50,654 nucleotides of DNA from Whalleya microplaca (lineage: Eukaryota > Ascomycota > Sordariomycetes > Xylariales > Xylariaceae): positions 1 to 50,654 of the forward strand of contig MU385807.1 of NCBI GenBank assembly GCA_022497155.1, written 5' to 3'. Below, in pieces: positions 20,757-34,052 of this stretch (its first letter is position 1; every line of letters starts with the position of its first letter). Both the position numbers and the translations under genes were made by a program. Under the pieces are notes generated by a model. That model searched no databases and was not told the DNA's origin. It worked only from the letters and a program-made list of their open reading frames with translations.

Positions 20757-22713
20757 GAAACCATGAACATGGCCATGCCACCCTAGCCACCCCTTTGACT
20801 CTAACAATACCATAATCTAATTTATTTCAATGGGGATTCTTGTGAATCCCTGAATGAAGGAACGGTCTTTAATAGAAAGGCTACCACTTAGAGTCTACGG
20901 ACCGGCAGCTTTATAAATAGCTCCAAAACATCGTAAGCTAAGAATATAAAATTGATGATGTAGATGGAGGTCGACGAGAGTCACTTAAATGACGCCACCA
21001 TCACAAACTAGCAATTCGTAAGACTTTGTGTAGCACAAAAAATGCAGCTCCAATGAGACATCTTGGACAAGGGACCAGTCTCACGCTACAAGAAGACACT
21101 CCAATGTAACGAATACCAATCATTTGGAGTTGATATGTCTACCATATCTAGGGCAGTGGTAAGAATCTTGCCAATGGCAGTATGCTGAGTCTCGAGAGCA
21201 CACTCATGGCGGAGCAGTGAGCCACCAAGAGTTCTTGTTAGTCTTCTGACGAGGCAGAGGAACAAATTTTACCTTTGATTATAAGTTTAGGATACTATTT
21301 ACAAGAAACTGATTAGCCACCGATATAAACGAGCAAGGCTATAAGACGACTGCCAGGATACGCTTCTCCTAGAAAACCAAGTTAATAGTGCTCAAACATG
21401 CTATTGAGGCCATTTGTACCAAAGCACATGATCATTCGAGTCAGGTATTACTGGCACGCCAAGAAGTAAGCTGGAAACCGGGCTTGGTGGCTTGCAGACT
21501 TAGAATCAGAGTAATCACTAGGCGCTGTGATTCGGTTAGAGTTGTAAAGTCTCACTCACGGCTTTTGTCTTACGTTCCCTTGGAACTCCGATGACAAAAT
21601 TCCTTATCTAGGGAAGTTGATACGAATATCAAGATTGTGTGAGTGAATATATGTGTATTGATAGACGATGATGGAGACTAAAGGTCTCCAGCAGCTGCAG
21701 CTAACTGCGGCACTCTAGGTAAGTAGGGAGGAGGCTTATTCAATCTACCGATGTCTTTACACATGACCTTGTATTACCAGGTGGCTTCTTGACTTACCTA
21801 GGTAGTGTATCCTTTATAAAATAATTAAAAAAATGCTGCGATGCTTCAAGGTCCTAAATAGTATATGACACTCTGAAGCACGTAACTAAGCTCGCTCTCA
21901 CAGAATGTATGCCCGCATAAGTGGCTTGCTTGTGTAGTACAGATCAGACCGGTGTACGGAGTACCATGAATTCATTTGCCAGTAAATCGCTACTTGTAGG
22001 TAACTTTCACCTAGATATTGTTGAGGGACATCCATTTGCCTTATGAGTCTGAGAATTATAGACTATATAGTAGCCCTAAACTGCCTTTTTATTCTATTTA
22101 TTGTAAGATCTGAAAGTCTCATATGCCCTCCCATTGTTTGACTGGTTGTCTCATGGCTCTCAGAGAGGCCCCTCCTTTCCATTCTCAATTATAAGATATT
22201 TCAAGATGATCTTATACCCAGTTTAATCGAAAACAAGCCGCTTCACACTTGAGATTGATAAATCCAGGAATATAACTTCAAGATTATTGCTAGTGGAAGT
22301 CAATTACCTAGAAACTTGAATACAGCCACAATTCCCCTTCGTGAACTCAACGAGCCTCATCCGTGCCGAGTCAAGCTGTGGCTGGCTACATGGCCTGACG
22401 TCTCACGTCATAAGTGGGTGGCACCACGGAGGGCCGGCCCCAAGCCGGCGATCGTGACCAGCGAGCGTGGGGTTTCTGGGGTGTCGATTCGTCAATTCCA
22501 TCCAATCCTTCTGAGGGGCATCGCTCGCCGGTTTTCAACAGCTACCGAACCTAGGACTCACCACACGACCGAGAAAGGTTATCGAAAAAATCGCATTGTG
22601 ATCATTTGATCATTGGGAGATACCGGTATCCCCATACCTATAGCTTCTTTTACACGAGCATTTAAACAGCTTTATAAGTCAGTAGCTAATTGCCCCGTCG
22701 AGACCGGGGTTTC
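20757..22713. other. Intergenic between the divergent P450 and RKI1 genes
   Basis: Nearly 2 kb with no gene that I can support on either strand. It must contain both promoters. Small frames at 21388 and 22316 show no family resemblance. Confidence 0.5.
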
Positions 22714-23787
22714 ATGACTCCATCGCTCCCGCGCATTCTCGCATCTGCAGCAGCAGCAGCATCTAGCCGACCAAGCTACCCACGTGCGCTATTTAGGAGC
22801 TCCTGCGCCGTATTAACACCTGCGTCGACTACACCTCGCAGACACAAACACCTCCCTCCATCCCCCAAATCCCCAGCTGCTGCGGCATTTTCCACAACCG
22901 CGGCCAAAGCCAAGGGAGAAACAGCAGCCAAAACCATGGCATCGACGACGAGCCTCATAGAAACGGCCAAGGAGGCCGCGTGCCGACAGGCCGTAGCCGA
23001 GCACTTCAGCGCGGACTTCACGTACGTGGGCATCGGCAGCGGGAGCACCGTCGCCTACGTCGTGCGCGCGATCGCGGAGCGCGGCAAAGAGATCACATCC
23101 CGTATGAAGTTCATCCCGACGGGATCCGGGTCCACGAACCTGATCCGGGACGCGGGCCTCTCGGTCCTGCAAGTGCCCGACCTCCTCGTCGAGGTGAGCG
23201 GGACCGACCGCGACCTCGCGGTGCAGAGGCAGCCGATCGACATCTACTTCGACGGCGCGGACGAGGTGGACGCGGAGCTGAACGTCATCAAGGGCGGGGG
23301 CGCGTGCCACTTCCAGGAGAAGCTGGTGTCGCGCCTGTCGCGGCGCTTCGTGTGCGTGGCGGACTCGCGCAAGAAGGTCGGCAGGCTGCTGACGGCCTGG
23401 GCCTACGTCCCCGTCGAGGTCGCGCCCATGGCCGCCGAGTACGTGCGGCGGGAGCTGGTGGCGGTCGGGTCGGTCGAGCCCAAGATCCGCACCTCGGGGC
23501 CGACGTTCATCCGCACGATCACGGATAACCATAATCATATTATCGATGCGCCGTTCCCGACGCTGCTGCTGGACAGCGAGGCCGATAAGCTGGACCCGGC
23601 GAGGGGGTTGTGGACGCCGAGTGCCCTGCTCGCGCGCCTCAGGGGCATCTTTGGCGTGCTCGAGGTTGGGATTTTCTGTGGGTTGAATGGCCCGCAGGTC
23701 GCGCAGCTGGGTTCTGATGTTGAGGGCGTGAAGCCGGTCAAGGCGTATTTCGGTAAGGCGGATGGTGGTGTTGAGACGCTAGGTTAG
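22714..23787 (+). CDS. RKI1: Ribose-5-phosphate isomerase A
   Basis: Single-exon gene, 357 aa from ATG 22714. It interconverts ribose-5-phosphate and ribulose-5-phosphate in the non-oxidative pentose phosphate pathway. RpiA-family motifs are GIGSGSTV (phosphate-binding start), DGADEVD (Asp180 and Asp183 act in catalysis), and IKGGGACHFQEKLV with Lys193 and the catalytic Glu. The conserved enzyme starts only at about residue 75. A second ATG at 22936 (ACCATGGC, strong context) would give the normal 283-aa form. The extra N-terminal 74 residues are rich in Ala, Ser and Arg with almost no acids, and end near AAAAFSTTAAKAKG, which resembles a mitochondrial presequence. Which start is used cannot be told from sequence. 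Confidence 0.93.
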   Translation: MTPSLPRILASAAAAASSRPSYPRALFRSSCAVLTPASTTPRRHKHLPPSPKSPAAAAFSTTAAKAKGETAAKTMASTTSLIETAKEAACRQAVAEHFSADFTYVGIGSGSTVAYVVRAIAERGKEITSRMKFIPTGSGSTNLIRDAGLSVLQVPDLLVEVSGTDRDLAVQRQPIDIYFDGADEVDAELNVIKGGGACHFQEKLVSRLSRRFVCVADSRKKVGRLLTAWAYVPVEVAPMAAEYVRRELVAVGSVEPKIRTSGPTFIRTITDNHNHIIDAPFPTLLLDSEADKLDPARGLWTPSALLARLRGIFGVLEVGIFCGLNGPQVAQLGSDVEGVKPVKAYFGKADGGVETLG

Positions 23788-25229
<1,442 letters not shown>

Positions 25230-26230
25230 TATCGCGTCTTGTTGGTATTCGCCTCTTGTGTGTGTTCTGGCGGTGTTGGTAGTCGATGCTACTAATAAAG
25301 AGGCGGAACGGGAACGAGGGCGGCTCCTGTCGGTCGAGGCGGCATGCGCAGTACGCAGTACCTATGAGCTAGCTGTTCCTGGGGAATTATGTAGACTGAT
25401 TAAGAGGGAGAGGACAGGTAGTTGGGCAAATGGGGGATATCAAAGTCGAAGTGTTGAAAGAAAATTGGTATCTTGAGAAGACAACAGCAACAACATGCAA
25501 GAAAGGGGAGTCGGTTCGGGAATCGATTTGCGAATTCCACACCTACAAAAGGAGATGGTCCCTTTTTAACAAGCTCGATAGGCTGGCGGCGGTCGCTGGG
25601 CTGAGCTGGCAGATGGAACTCTCAGTTGATGGATTTACCTATTAGGTCACTTTTCACGTTGGACAATGGGGGGAGCTTGGCTTGGCGGCCGTCATTACCT
25701 GTCTGGGTAGTTTATTAGGTGGTTTATCAGCAGAGTGCAGAGGTTGGCAGAGCTGGCAGAGGCTGGCAGAGGCTGGCAGAGGCTGGCAGAGTGCAGACTC
25801 TGGGACCGTTTGGGCTAGCTAGCCACCTGCGGGTAGCTAATAAACCAACATTAAACCACTACCAACCTTAAACTGTCAAGGTTGTGGGCTTGTCTGGGCC
25901 TTCTTACTGTACCTAGGTATCTACGGCTAACCAACCGTGCAGCTGCCGTGTTACTACGCATGTATGTACATATGTAGTTGCGTACGTAAGCAGAGATAAT
26001 GATAAGAAACCGACTTTTCTTATCGCAGAGATCCAATGGCTGGACCGAGAGACGCCCCAGTAAAAATTTCTGGCTTTCGATAGCCCCACTAACACCACCC
26101 ATCCATTACTGATGAGTTTGTATTCCTTACGAAACCTTGGGACTACATCTGCCTTTATGTATCCTTGAGTCTTTGCGCTTCCATTCAAGCCGCCACGAGC
26201 TACAATTAGTTCACGCATACATCTCTCAAC
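25230..26230. promoter_or_regulatory. Divergent intergenic region between YPT6 and NOP53
   Basis: The 1 kb between two divergent housekeeping genes must hold both promoters. It contains a 10-bp tandem array (unit GGCTGGCAGA, about 25731-25796) enclosed by imperfect inverted arms at 25707-25731 and 25836-25862. No coding region is supported. Confidence 0.55.
25707..25862. repeat. MITE-like inverted repeat enclosing a 10-bp tandem array
   Basis: The left arm starts GTAGTTTATTAGGTGG and the right arm ends ACATTAAACCACTAC. Their 25-27 bp align as inverted copies with a few mismatches and a short indel. Both arms begin with GTA/TAC, so a TA target duplication is possible. The interior is mostly GGCTGGCAGA repeats. 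The structure suggests a tiny non-autonomous DNA element, but arm identity is modest. Confidence 0.4.
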
Positions 26231-27596
26231 ATGCCGGTCATACAGCCCTTAAAGGGCTCGAGTGATGCGCCCGCGACGTACAAGCAGCCCTCCAGGAAAG
26301 GCAAGAAGGCCTGGAGGAAGAATGTCGATGTCACCGAGATCCAAGAGGGACTCGAGGAGCTGAACGAGGAAATCATAAAGGGGTTCGTGGACAGATACCT
26401 TGGAATCGGATGACTTGGTTTTAACACTCAATTATAGCGGTGTTGTAGCTGAGCGACCATCCGATGAACTCTTTACCCTCGACACATCCGGCGATGCATC
26501 TATTCCGAAGAGGTTCCCCAAGCACACCTCGAAACCCCTGAAGGCTGACGAGATCATCGCCGCACGCTCGGCTGTTCCTGCTGTTTCTATGCGCAAGCGG
26601 CCAGGAGACAAGACTACGGATGGCATCGTCCCAGCCAAGCGATTAAGGACACAGTACGTTACCCAAAAGGAATTATCCCGACTACGCAAAGTCGCAGATG
26701 GCCATCATGAGTCGACGATCGAGGTTACAGACGCTACATACGATCCGTGGGGCGAGGTAGCGCCATTAAAATCGGTGGTTGACAAGGACAAGAGAGACGA
26801 GAAGGCCAAGGCCCCCAAGTCTTTTTCACAGAAGCCACTTTCACTCTTAGCTAGTGGTAAATCTGTCCCTGCCGTGCCAAAGCCTACAGGCGGTTATAGC
26901 TATAACCCGGACTTCACCGACTACGAAGCCCGCTACACAGAAGAAGGCAAGAAAGCTGTCGAAGCCGAACGGAAACGCTTGGAGGCCGAGGAGGCTGAGC
27001 GTATCAAGATGGAGGCTGCTGCTAGGTCAGCTGCCGAGGCCGAGGCGGCCGAGGCACGAGCCGAGTTGTCAGAGTGGGAAGAAGATTCCGAGTGGGAAGG
27101 TTTCCAGAGTGGCGGGGAAGAGCTGAAGCCAACAGCAAAACGCCCAGAGCGGAAGACCAAGGTGCAGCGGAACAGAATTGCAAGGCGGAAGGAAGAAGAG
27201 CGAAGGCTGAAACACGAGGCGAAGACCAAGGTCAGAAAGGCCCAAGCGGAGCAGATCAAACAGATTATACGGGAGACTGCGGAGCGCGAAAAGGCGGTGG
27301 CGGCACTTGCGCAAGCGCAGGACAGTGACAGCAGCAGTAGCGGAGACGACGGTGAGGTGCTCCGGCGCAGGCAGCTCGGGAAATTAAAGCTACCGGAGAA
27401 GGACCTCGAACTCGTCTTGCCGGACGAGCTGCAAGATTCTTTGCGGCTACTGAAACCTGAAGGCAACCTGCTGAAAGACCGCTATCGGAGCCTGCTGATT
27501 AGGGGCAGGATGGAGAGCCGCCGAAGAATCCCCTTCCGGAAGAAGCCCAAGACTAAGATTACGGAGAAGTGGGCTTACAAGGACTTCAGCATCTAG
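26231..27596 (+). CDS. NOP53: Ribosome biogenesis protein Nop53 (GLTSCR2 family)
   Basis: Two exons, 26231-26382 and 26438-27596, total 436 aa. The 55-bp intron (GTTCGT donor, TATAG acceptor) joins EELNEEIIKG to GVVAERPSDELF in frame. Nop53 recruits the exosome helicase Mtr4 to pre-60S particles in the nucleolus to mature 5.8S and 25S rRNA. Supporting features are the N-terminal QPSRKGKKAWRKNVD block, the central TYDPWGE, and a long Glu/Lys/Ala-rich coiled-coil (residues about 210-310) containing KVQRNRIARRKEEERR. An acidic Ser stretch (DSDSSSSGDDGE) follows, then the conserved C-terminal half LPDELQDSLRLLKPEGNLLKDRYRSL cited here only by its positions near residues 385-411. It ends KWAYKDFSI. 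Confidence 0.93.
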
Positions 27597-28508
27597 AGCT
27601 AGATAGTTAGCTAATTTTTGTCAATGCATCCATTCAATGGTCCAGTCTATTTCCATGGCCAGTTTGAAAATCTTTATATGTGGTGGCTGTCCTTCACTAT
27701 TTGGAAGGCTGAGTAAGCTATGTTGCTGGCAACGATGTCTGATTGGATATAAACCCTCTCTGGCACATTCGAGAAATAACAGCAAGGACTTTTGCCCCTA
27801 CTGCACAGCTGCGTAGAATATTTGTTCGGCCCGTTCGGCGAGATTGTGAGGCACATTCTAACCAGGTAAAACTCGATAAAATTCTTGCAGATACCTACTT
27901 TCTATATCCGCTCATGTAATTGTATCACAACAGTACCTGTCTGCAGTCACCGCATAGACTCGACATTTTTGGTATAGAGCTTTTCCTGAATACCTACTAT
28001 ATTGATCTATATACAGCCATGCCAAGTGGTACAGCAGAAATATAATTGACCGCTGATATACGAGCTTATCACCTACATATACGAAAGATATGGACAAAAA
28101 AAAAGATCTAAATGCATAGGTAGCGCTAGACAAGGGCTTGGAACCAATCTACAGAGAAAGTGCGGCAATTGGCAACATCTCGGACGGTACGGACCTGTCA
28201 AGGGCCCAAGCGGGTCTCCAGAGCCGCCAGATAGCCAGAGAACTTGAAGATCTGGGCTGCGATGACGGATGGCGGATGGCGGCAGAGGGCGGATCAGAGT
28301 GGATCAGAGATGGGCTAGAGATCCACCCGGCCGGGTATGACGCACCACTTTCTGGTACCAGGCGAATAAGGGCGAATAGGGCGAATCCCAAGCTTGTCCA
28401 AGCCCGTCCAAATAAGCTCCGAATTCATGTTTTAGCTCACCGAAGTAAGAAAGAAAGAATTGAGAATACGATAATAAGACACCGGATTCCTTTTTATTAT
28501 TAGACTTT

Positions 28509-28545
<37 letters not shown>

Positions 28546-28642
28546 AGCTGCTACTTACTGCCACTATTTTCGACATGTGGCCGATTTTATAGTTTCCATC
28601 GTTCGTCCTATGTCCTCCTCCTGACCTCCCGGAACGGCTACG
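27597..28642. other. Intergenic, with an (ACT)n microsatellite
   Basis: No gene is supported. A trinucleotide ACT repeat lies at about 28511-28544, some 100 bp upstream of the NADH dehydrogenase start. Direct GGCGGATGGCGGCAGAGG-like runs occur near 28270-28300. Confidence 0.5.
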
Positions 28643-30812
28643 ATGCCACCACAGCCACGAGCTGCTGCCATGGCCCTCGCCCTCCGCGTCGGCCGCGCGA
28701 GCTCCTCGTCTCCCTACCGCAGCTTCGCGGCGTCGACGCTGTCTCGGCAGCTGCAGCAGACGACGACGACGCATTGCGTCCGCGCCCGCCGGTTCGCCAT
28801 CCTGTCCCGTCAACACCAACAGAACGCCCTCGCGCGCAAGACCTTCTCGAAGTCGACGACGCAATGGCTGTCCCCGTCGACGACGCGCATGGCGCGCGGG
28901 CTCTCGGGACGCCCGCTCCCGCAGCGGCGGTCCGTGATCCTCAACTTCGCGTACCGCACGGCGGCCGTGTTCGGCACCGGGATCGGCTTCATCGGGCTCC
29001 TGGTGGCGGCCTTCTTCGTCTACGACGCGACCACGTACAAGGAGTCGGTGCCCTTCGGCGACTGCCACGTGTCCGAGGCGGCGCTGACGCCGCCGCGGGG
29101 CGGGCCCAAGAACCTCCCTATCGTGCAGGCCCTCCTCGACGACGACGACAGCGAGGAGGCGAGGAAGAAGCGGGATAAACCGCACTTGGTGATATTGGGT
29201 GGGGGCTGGGGCAGTGTTGCGCTGTTGAAGCAGTTGAATCCTGATGATTACCATGTCACGGTTATTAGCCCGAAGAATTACTTCTTGTTTACGCCTATGC
29301 TGCCCTCGGCTACTGTCGGTACCCTGGAAATGCGAAGCTTGGTCGAGCCAATCCGTCGGATACTGTCAAGAGTCGGGGGACACTTCCTTCGAGGCAATGC
29401 CGAGGACGTCGAATTCTCGCACAAACTGGTTGAAGTTTCGCAATTAGATGCCCATGGGAAGGAGATAAGGTTCTACGTGCCTTACGACAAGCTCGTCATC
29501 GCCGTGGGATCCATCACGAATCCTCATGGAGTCAAGGGGCTGGAGAACTGCTTCTTCTTAAAAGACATCAACGATGCGCGGATGATCCGGAACCAAGTAA
29601 TGCGAAACCTAGAACTGGCATGTCTTCCCACAACATCCGATGACGAGCGCAGGAGACTTCTCTCTTTTGTAATTAGCGGTGGTGGGCCTACTGGAGTCGA
29701 ATTTGCCGCCGAGCTTTTCGATCTACTGAACGAGGATCTAACTAAGAGATTTCCCCGTCTACTACGAAACGAGATCTCGGTCCACCTGATCCAGAGCCGT
29801 GGACATATTCTAAACACATACGACGAAACATTATCTAAATACGCCGAAGAACGATTTGCCCGCGACCAAGTCGAGGTCCTCACGAGTTCGAGAGTAAAGG
29901 AGGTGAAGGAGGACAGGATCATCTTCACGCAAAGGGCTGAAGACGGCACTCTCCTCACTAAGGAACTCCCTATGGGCTTCTGCCTGTGGTCCACCGGCGT
30001 TTCCCAAGCCGCGATCTGCCAACGCCTCGCCGCCAAGCTCGGCCCAGCCCAAAACAACAAGCACGCGCTCGAGACCGACACGCACCTGCGCCTAAACGGC
30101 ACACCCCTAGGCGACGTGTACGCGATCGGCGACTGCTCGACCGTGCAAAACAACCTCGCCGACAACATCGTATCCTTCCTGCGCGGGTTAGCCTTCAAGC
30201 ACGGCAAGGACCCCGAAACCCTCGAGCTGCACTTCAGCGACTGGCGCGACGTCGCCGCGGACGCGAAGCGCCGCTTCCCGCAGGCCGTCTCGCACCTGAA
30301 ACGCCTGGACAAGCTGTTCGCGGAGTTCGACAAGGACCAGTCGGGGACGCTCGACTTCGCCGAGCTGCGCGAGCTGCTCAAGCAGATCGACAGCAAGCTC
30401 ACCTCGCTGCCCGCCACCGCCCAGCGCGCCAACCAGCAGGGCATCTACCTGGCCAAGAAGTTCAACCAGCTCGCGCGCGCGGCGCCCGGCTTGCGCGCCA
30501 ACGATATCCGCGATGGGGATCTGGACGAGGCGTGTTATAAGGCGTTTGAGTACCACCACCTGGGCAGCCTCGCCTACGTTGGGAATTCGGCCGTCTTTGA
30601 TCTCGGGCGCGGGTGGGGCGTCACGGGGGGCTTGTGGGCTGTTTATGCCTGGAGGAGCGTGTATTTTGCCCAGAGCGTGGGCGTGCGGACGCGGGTGCTT
30701 ATGGCTATGGATTGGGCGAAGAGAGGTCTTTTCGGGCGAGGTATGATCAATGCTACAAGTTTAGGGTTGGAAATGCATACTAACCATCTCTCCAGATTTG
30801 ATGAGCTTCTAG
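28643..30812 (+). CDS. NDE1: External alternative NAD(P)H:ubiquinone oxidoreductase with EF-hand
   Basis: Two exons, 28643-30740 and 30796-30812, total 704 aa; a second ATG at residue 10 is possible. Type II NADH dehydrogenases pass electrons from NAD(P)H to ubiquinone without pumping protons. An Arg/Ser-rich mitochondrial presequence is followed by one membrane helix (about 104-127), which in the external class anchors the enzyme facing the intermembrane space. The FAD-binding LGGGWGS is near residue 187 and the NAD(P)H-binding ISGGGPTGVEFAAEL near 344. An EF-hand loop DKDQSGTLDFAE (563-574) has all six canonical ligand positions, as in the calcium-dependent Neurospora NDE-1. The 55-bp terminal intron (30741-30795) is needed for the conserved ending FGRDLMSF; without it the frame runs on to a non-conserved tail. 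Confidence 0.95.
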
Positions 30813-31705
30813 AACGTTAGCGAAGGAGCTCAAGTCGCTGCCTGTTAAGGTTCATGGGCCCAGGGGCGGTTTGATATTTATACTTCAACGGAACGCGTCG
30901 GGGCCTGGCCGGGTTGGAGGTAAAAGTATGGGCGTTATCTGCGCCTGTAGATTTGTCTAGAGGATTAGTGTGCGGATGAAGCTAGAGAGGTAGACTACAA
31001 GGAGTTGGAATGAATGGTAAGGTGTGTTGAAGGCCAACAAAGTGGCCCCTACAAAGCACCTATCTATCCGCTGTACCAGCAGCGCATCATGATCCAGCTG
31101 GCCATACTGATACCCTTTTACTCGATCGTCATTACAAGCGTCTAAAGTCTGATGATCTTGGGGTATGAGGCCACAAGGCTGAGGTAGCATCAAGACGTAT
31201 CATCAACATATAATAGAAGAATGAAATATATTTAACAATCAATACTATCATTTTTTACCTGCTATCTACAAAGCGGAATATAATTCCACAACAATTTAAA
31301 CATTTCCTAGCATGACGCTAAAAGGGATAGCTGGTATTGATGTTGAATCGATACACCGCCGTTTGCATGATACAACCAACCTCCTGGCTCCCCTCACTCA
31401 CCACAGTCAAGCAGGCATATCCATTGTTGATCGGAATTTGTCAATTTTAATTTTGATTTACATCCGTAAAAATAAAAATAAAAACCATCTAAATAATCTT
31501 GCTAACATTTCATTCATTTTTTGCATTCATAAAAATTTCAACCTCCAGCCAGCCAGCCAGTCCGCCCGCCTGCACCCCAAAATGAGTAGTGACAAACAAA
31601 CGAGAGCCAGATCCCGTCGATTATCATAAATGGCAAGCTAAACACCACCTCCACCATCGCACCACATCACACCACTCCCCTCAACTCACCACACCGCACG
31701 GTACC
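30813..31705. other. Convergent 3' intergenic
   Basis: The 3' flanks of NDE1 and the RING gene face each other here. The sequence becomes A/T- and C-rich toward 31700. No supported gene. Confidence 0.5.
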
Positions 31706-32934
31706 TCACCACACGCCGACCAACCGTCGGTTCACGAGGTACTGCTTGAACACCCGCATGTGCTGGTGCTCGAGCCCCATGTACAGCGGCGAGCGCGCGC
31801 CGTCGCGGTACCCCGCCGCGTCGTCGTCCCACCGCCTCATGACCTTGGCCGTGATGGAGCGGATCTCGCGCGCGCGGCAGTGCGCGCACTTGTCGCCCAC
31901 CTGCCCGCCCTCGCTAAGGAGCTTCTCGAAGCGCACGGGGAGCGAGAGCATCGTCTGGCCTGAGGCGGCGGCGGAGCTGGCGCTGGTATTGGACCCGTCG
32001 CTAGCTCGGGTGTGGGTGTTACTGGTGTTGGTGTTGTTGGTGGTGGAGGAGTTGGAGTTGGAGGTCTTCATGGTCCATTTCGTGAACGCGGAGGGTAGTT
32101 GCACTGGGTGACGCAGTGTTAGTATTTTCTCCTTACTAGTACTATGTGATCTTCCAAGCGGAAGGACGAGAGTGCTTAACTCCCGCCAGAAAGGCAGTTA
32201 CCCCCTAGGGCCTCCGCGCACATACATCCGAGGGCAAAAGGTAAGCAAGGCTACTACTCACTAACATGGCCACACTTATGAGCGAGGCGGAAACGACAGT
32301 TGGGACACGAGGGCGCCTGGTGCGTGCCCAGCTTCTCGCTGAACCACTTGCCCAGGCACCGGCGGCCGAAGAAGTGGCCGCAGGGCAGGACGACGACGGC
32401 GTCGAGGGCCCGCCGCTCCGGGTTGTGCGTACAGCCGGTAGGGAACTCAAGGATGTCGTCGAGGCAGATGGAGCACGGGATCTGCAGCTTGGCGGCCCGC
32501 CCGTCCTGGATGAAGCCGGCGGTGACGACGGGGCGGATGTCGGGCCAGTGGCTCGTCTCGTTGGCGATGACTAAGTGGGCAGCGGAGTTGCTGCTGCTGT
32601 TGTTGTTGGTGCTGGTGTTGGATGAGCTTGTGGTGGTGTTATTGGTGGGGGCGGTGCGGGTAAAAGTGGTGTTAATAGGTCTATTCTTTTCATTATTGTG
32701 GTTGCTAACGGTATTAGATGGTGTATTGATAGTGGTGGTTGTAGTATTTGATGAAGTATTTGATGATGAATAAGTATTGCGATGGACAGAGTCGCTAGTG
32801 TTAAGTTGGGTAAAACGACGGTGATGCTTTGCACACCGGCACGGGAGGGCCCGCATTTCATGTTTTGCGCGCCGTCCTGACAAATGTAATGCTGGGGGTC
32901 CAGTGCCTGGACGAAGGCCTCGAGAAGATGCCAT
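31706..32934 (-). CDS. RING-finger-like protein with Asn/Ser/Thr-rich linker
   Basis: Two exons (minus), 32934-32262 and 32103-31706, total 356 aa. Intron 32261-32104 is 158 bp with a consensus GTGAGT donor, and joins HKCGHV to MQLPSAFTKW. A long low-complexity Asn/Ser/Thr stretch (about residues 45-120) precedes a RING-like module: CSICLDD, LPCGHFFGRRCLGKWF and SCPNCRFRLAHKCGH. In the C-x-H-x5-C part, the usual fifth ligand (H or C) is Gly, a variant common in fungal RING-like proteins. The C-terminal exon has a second cysteine pair (CAHCRAR). An E3 ubiquitin-ligase role is the family default but is unproven. The ATG at 32934 is chosen over 33057, which lies at the edge of the AT-rich block. 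Confidence 0.72.
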
Positions 32935-33212
32935 GATGTGTAAATAGTTATTAGCGGATAGGAACCTGAAGTCAAGGATTATATCGAGGAGTGGGCCAAT
33001 TGAGTCCTTGCGACTACGTAAACTTAGGTTATGTAAAATGACAAAAACATAAGGCAAAGGGTGGTAAGAATTAAATAACCTCGATAATAAAGTAATATTA
33101 TATAAATATATAAATATAACGTTAAATTAATATTAAGCTTTATATATATAATTAAACTTTATTTTTATAAAGTTTATAAATATTTTATAAAAAATTATAT
33201 AATATATAAATG

Positions 33213-34052
33213 TAAGGTTTAAATATATATAATTAATGATTTTTTAAACTATGTGTGTATAAGTGAAGCTATAATTATATATAAAAAAAGTAATTATGTC
33301 ACTTTTTTAATTACACTTATAGCTACGTTATAAAAAATATATATAACTACGTATAATTATAAGCTTAATAATAAAATAAAATAAAATAATTACGTAATAT
33401 TTTAATTTAATTTAACACGGGCTTTATTTATATATTATAATGTAAAGTTTATAAAGTGTTATAAAGTTTTTATAAGCTTTTTATAATTATAATACACTTT
33501 AAGTTTTTTATATAATATAAAGCTCCGGAAAAGCTTTTTAAATTAGCTTAAATTAAATAAAATAAAATAATAAATAAAAAAATAAAAAATTTTAAACATT
33601 TAAAATTATAACTTTATTATAATTTAAATGTTAAATTTTTATTTATTTTATAATATATATTATTACTTTATAATAACCTTTTTTATTATATATAATTTAT
33701 TAAATTATAAGCTTAATTAATTAAATTAAATAAATAAATAAAAAGGCTTTTTTAAATTAAATTATTATATAATAATTAATTAACTTTTTACTTTTATTAT
33801 AATATAAAAATTAAATATAAACTTTAAGGTGTAATTTATACGCATTATATAATCATTATTTAAGCTTTACATTTAATATATATAATAAATTTCTCGGCCG
33901 ATTATAAGGTTTATATATATATAATTAATAATAACTTAAGCTATATGTGTATATAAATAAAGCTATAGCTATATAAAAAAAAGGTGATTATGTCACTTTT
34001 TTAGCTATATATTACTATAGCTGCGTTATAAAAAGTGTATATAGCTATATAT
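33213..34052. repeat. Direct repeat pair, about 140 bp each
   Basis: The segments at about 33213-33362 and 33908-34052 share order and content: ATATATATAATTAAT, TATGTGTGTATA, AAGCTATA, a poly-A run, TTATGTCACTTTTTTA and TAGCT(A/G)CGTTATAAAAA. Each has an internal inverted repeat around TGTCAC. They are probably terminal repeats or two copies of a decayed element. Boundaries are approximate. Confidence 0.5.

Noticed and set aside
22813..23538. Minus-strand and alternate-frame open frames over RKI1
   Set aside because: They are shadows of a GC-rich coding region; only the RKI1 frame has RpiA motifs.
28304..29254. Long minus-strand open frame over the NDE1 start
   Set aside because: It is the shadow of the GC-rich NDE1 5' end; its product is Arg/Glu-rich with Ser runs from the ACT microsatellite.
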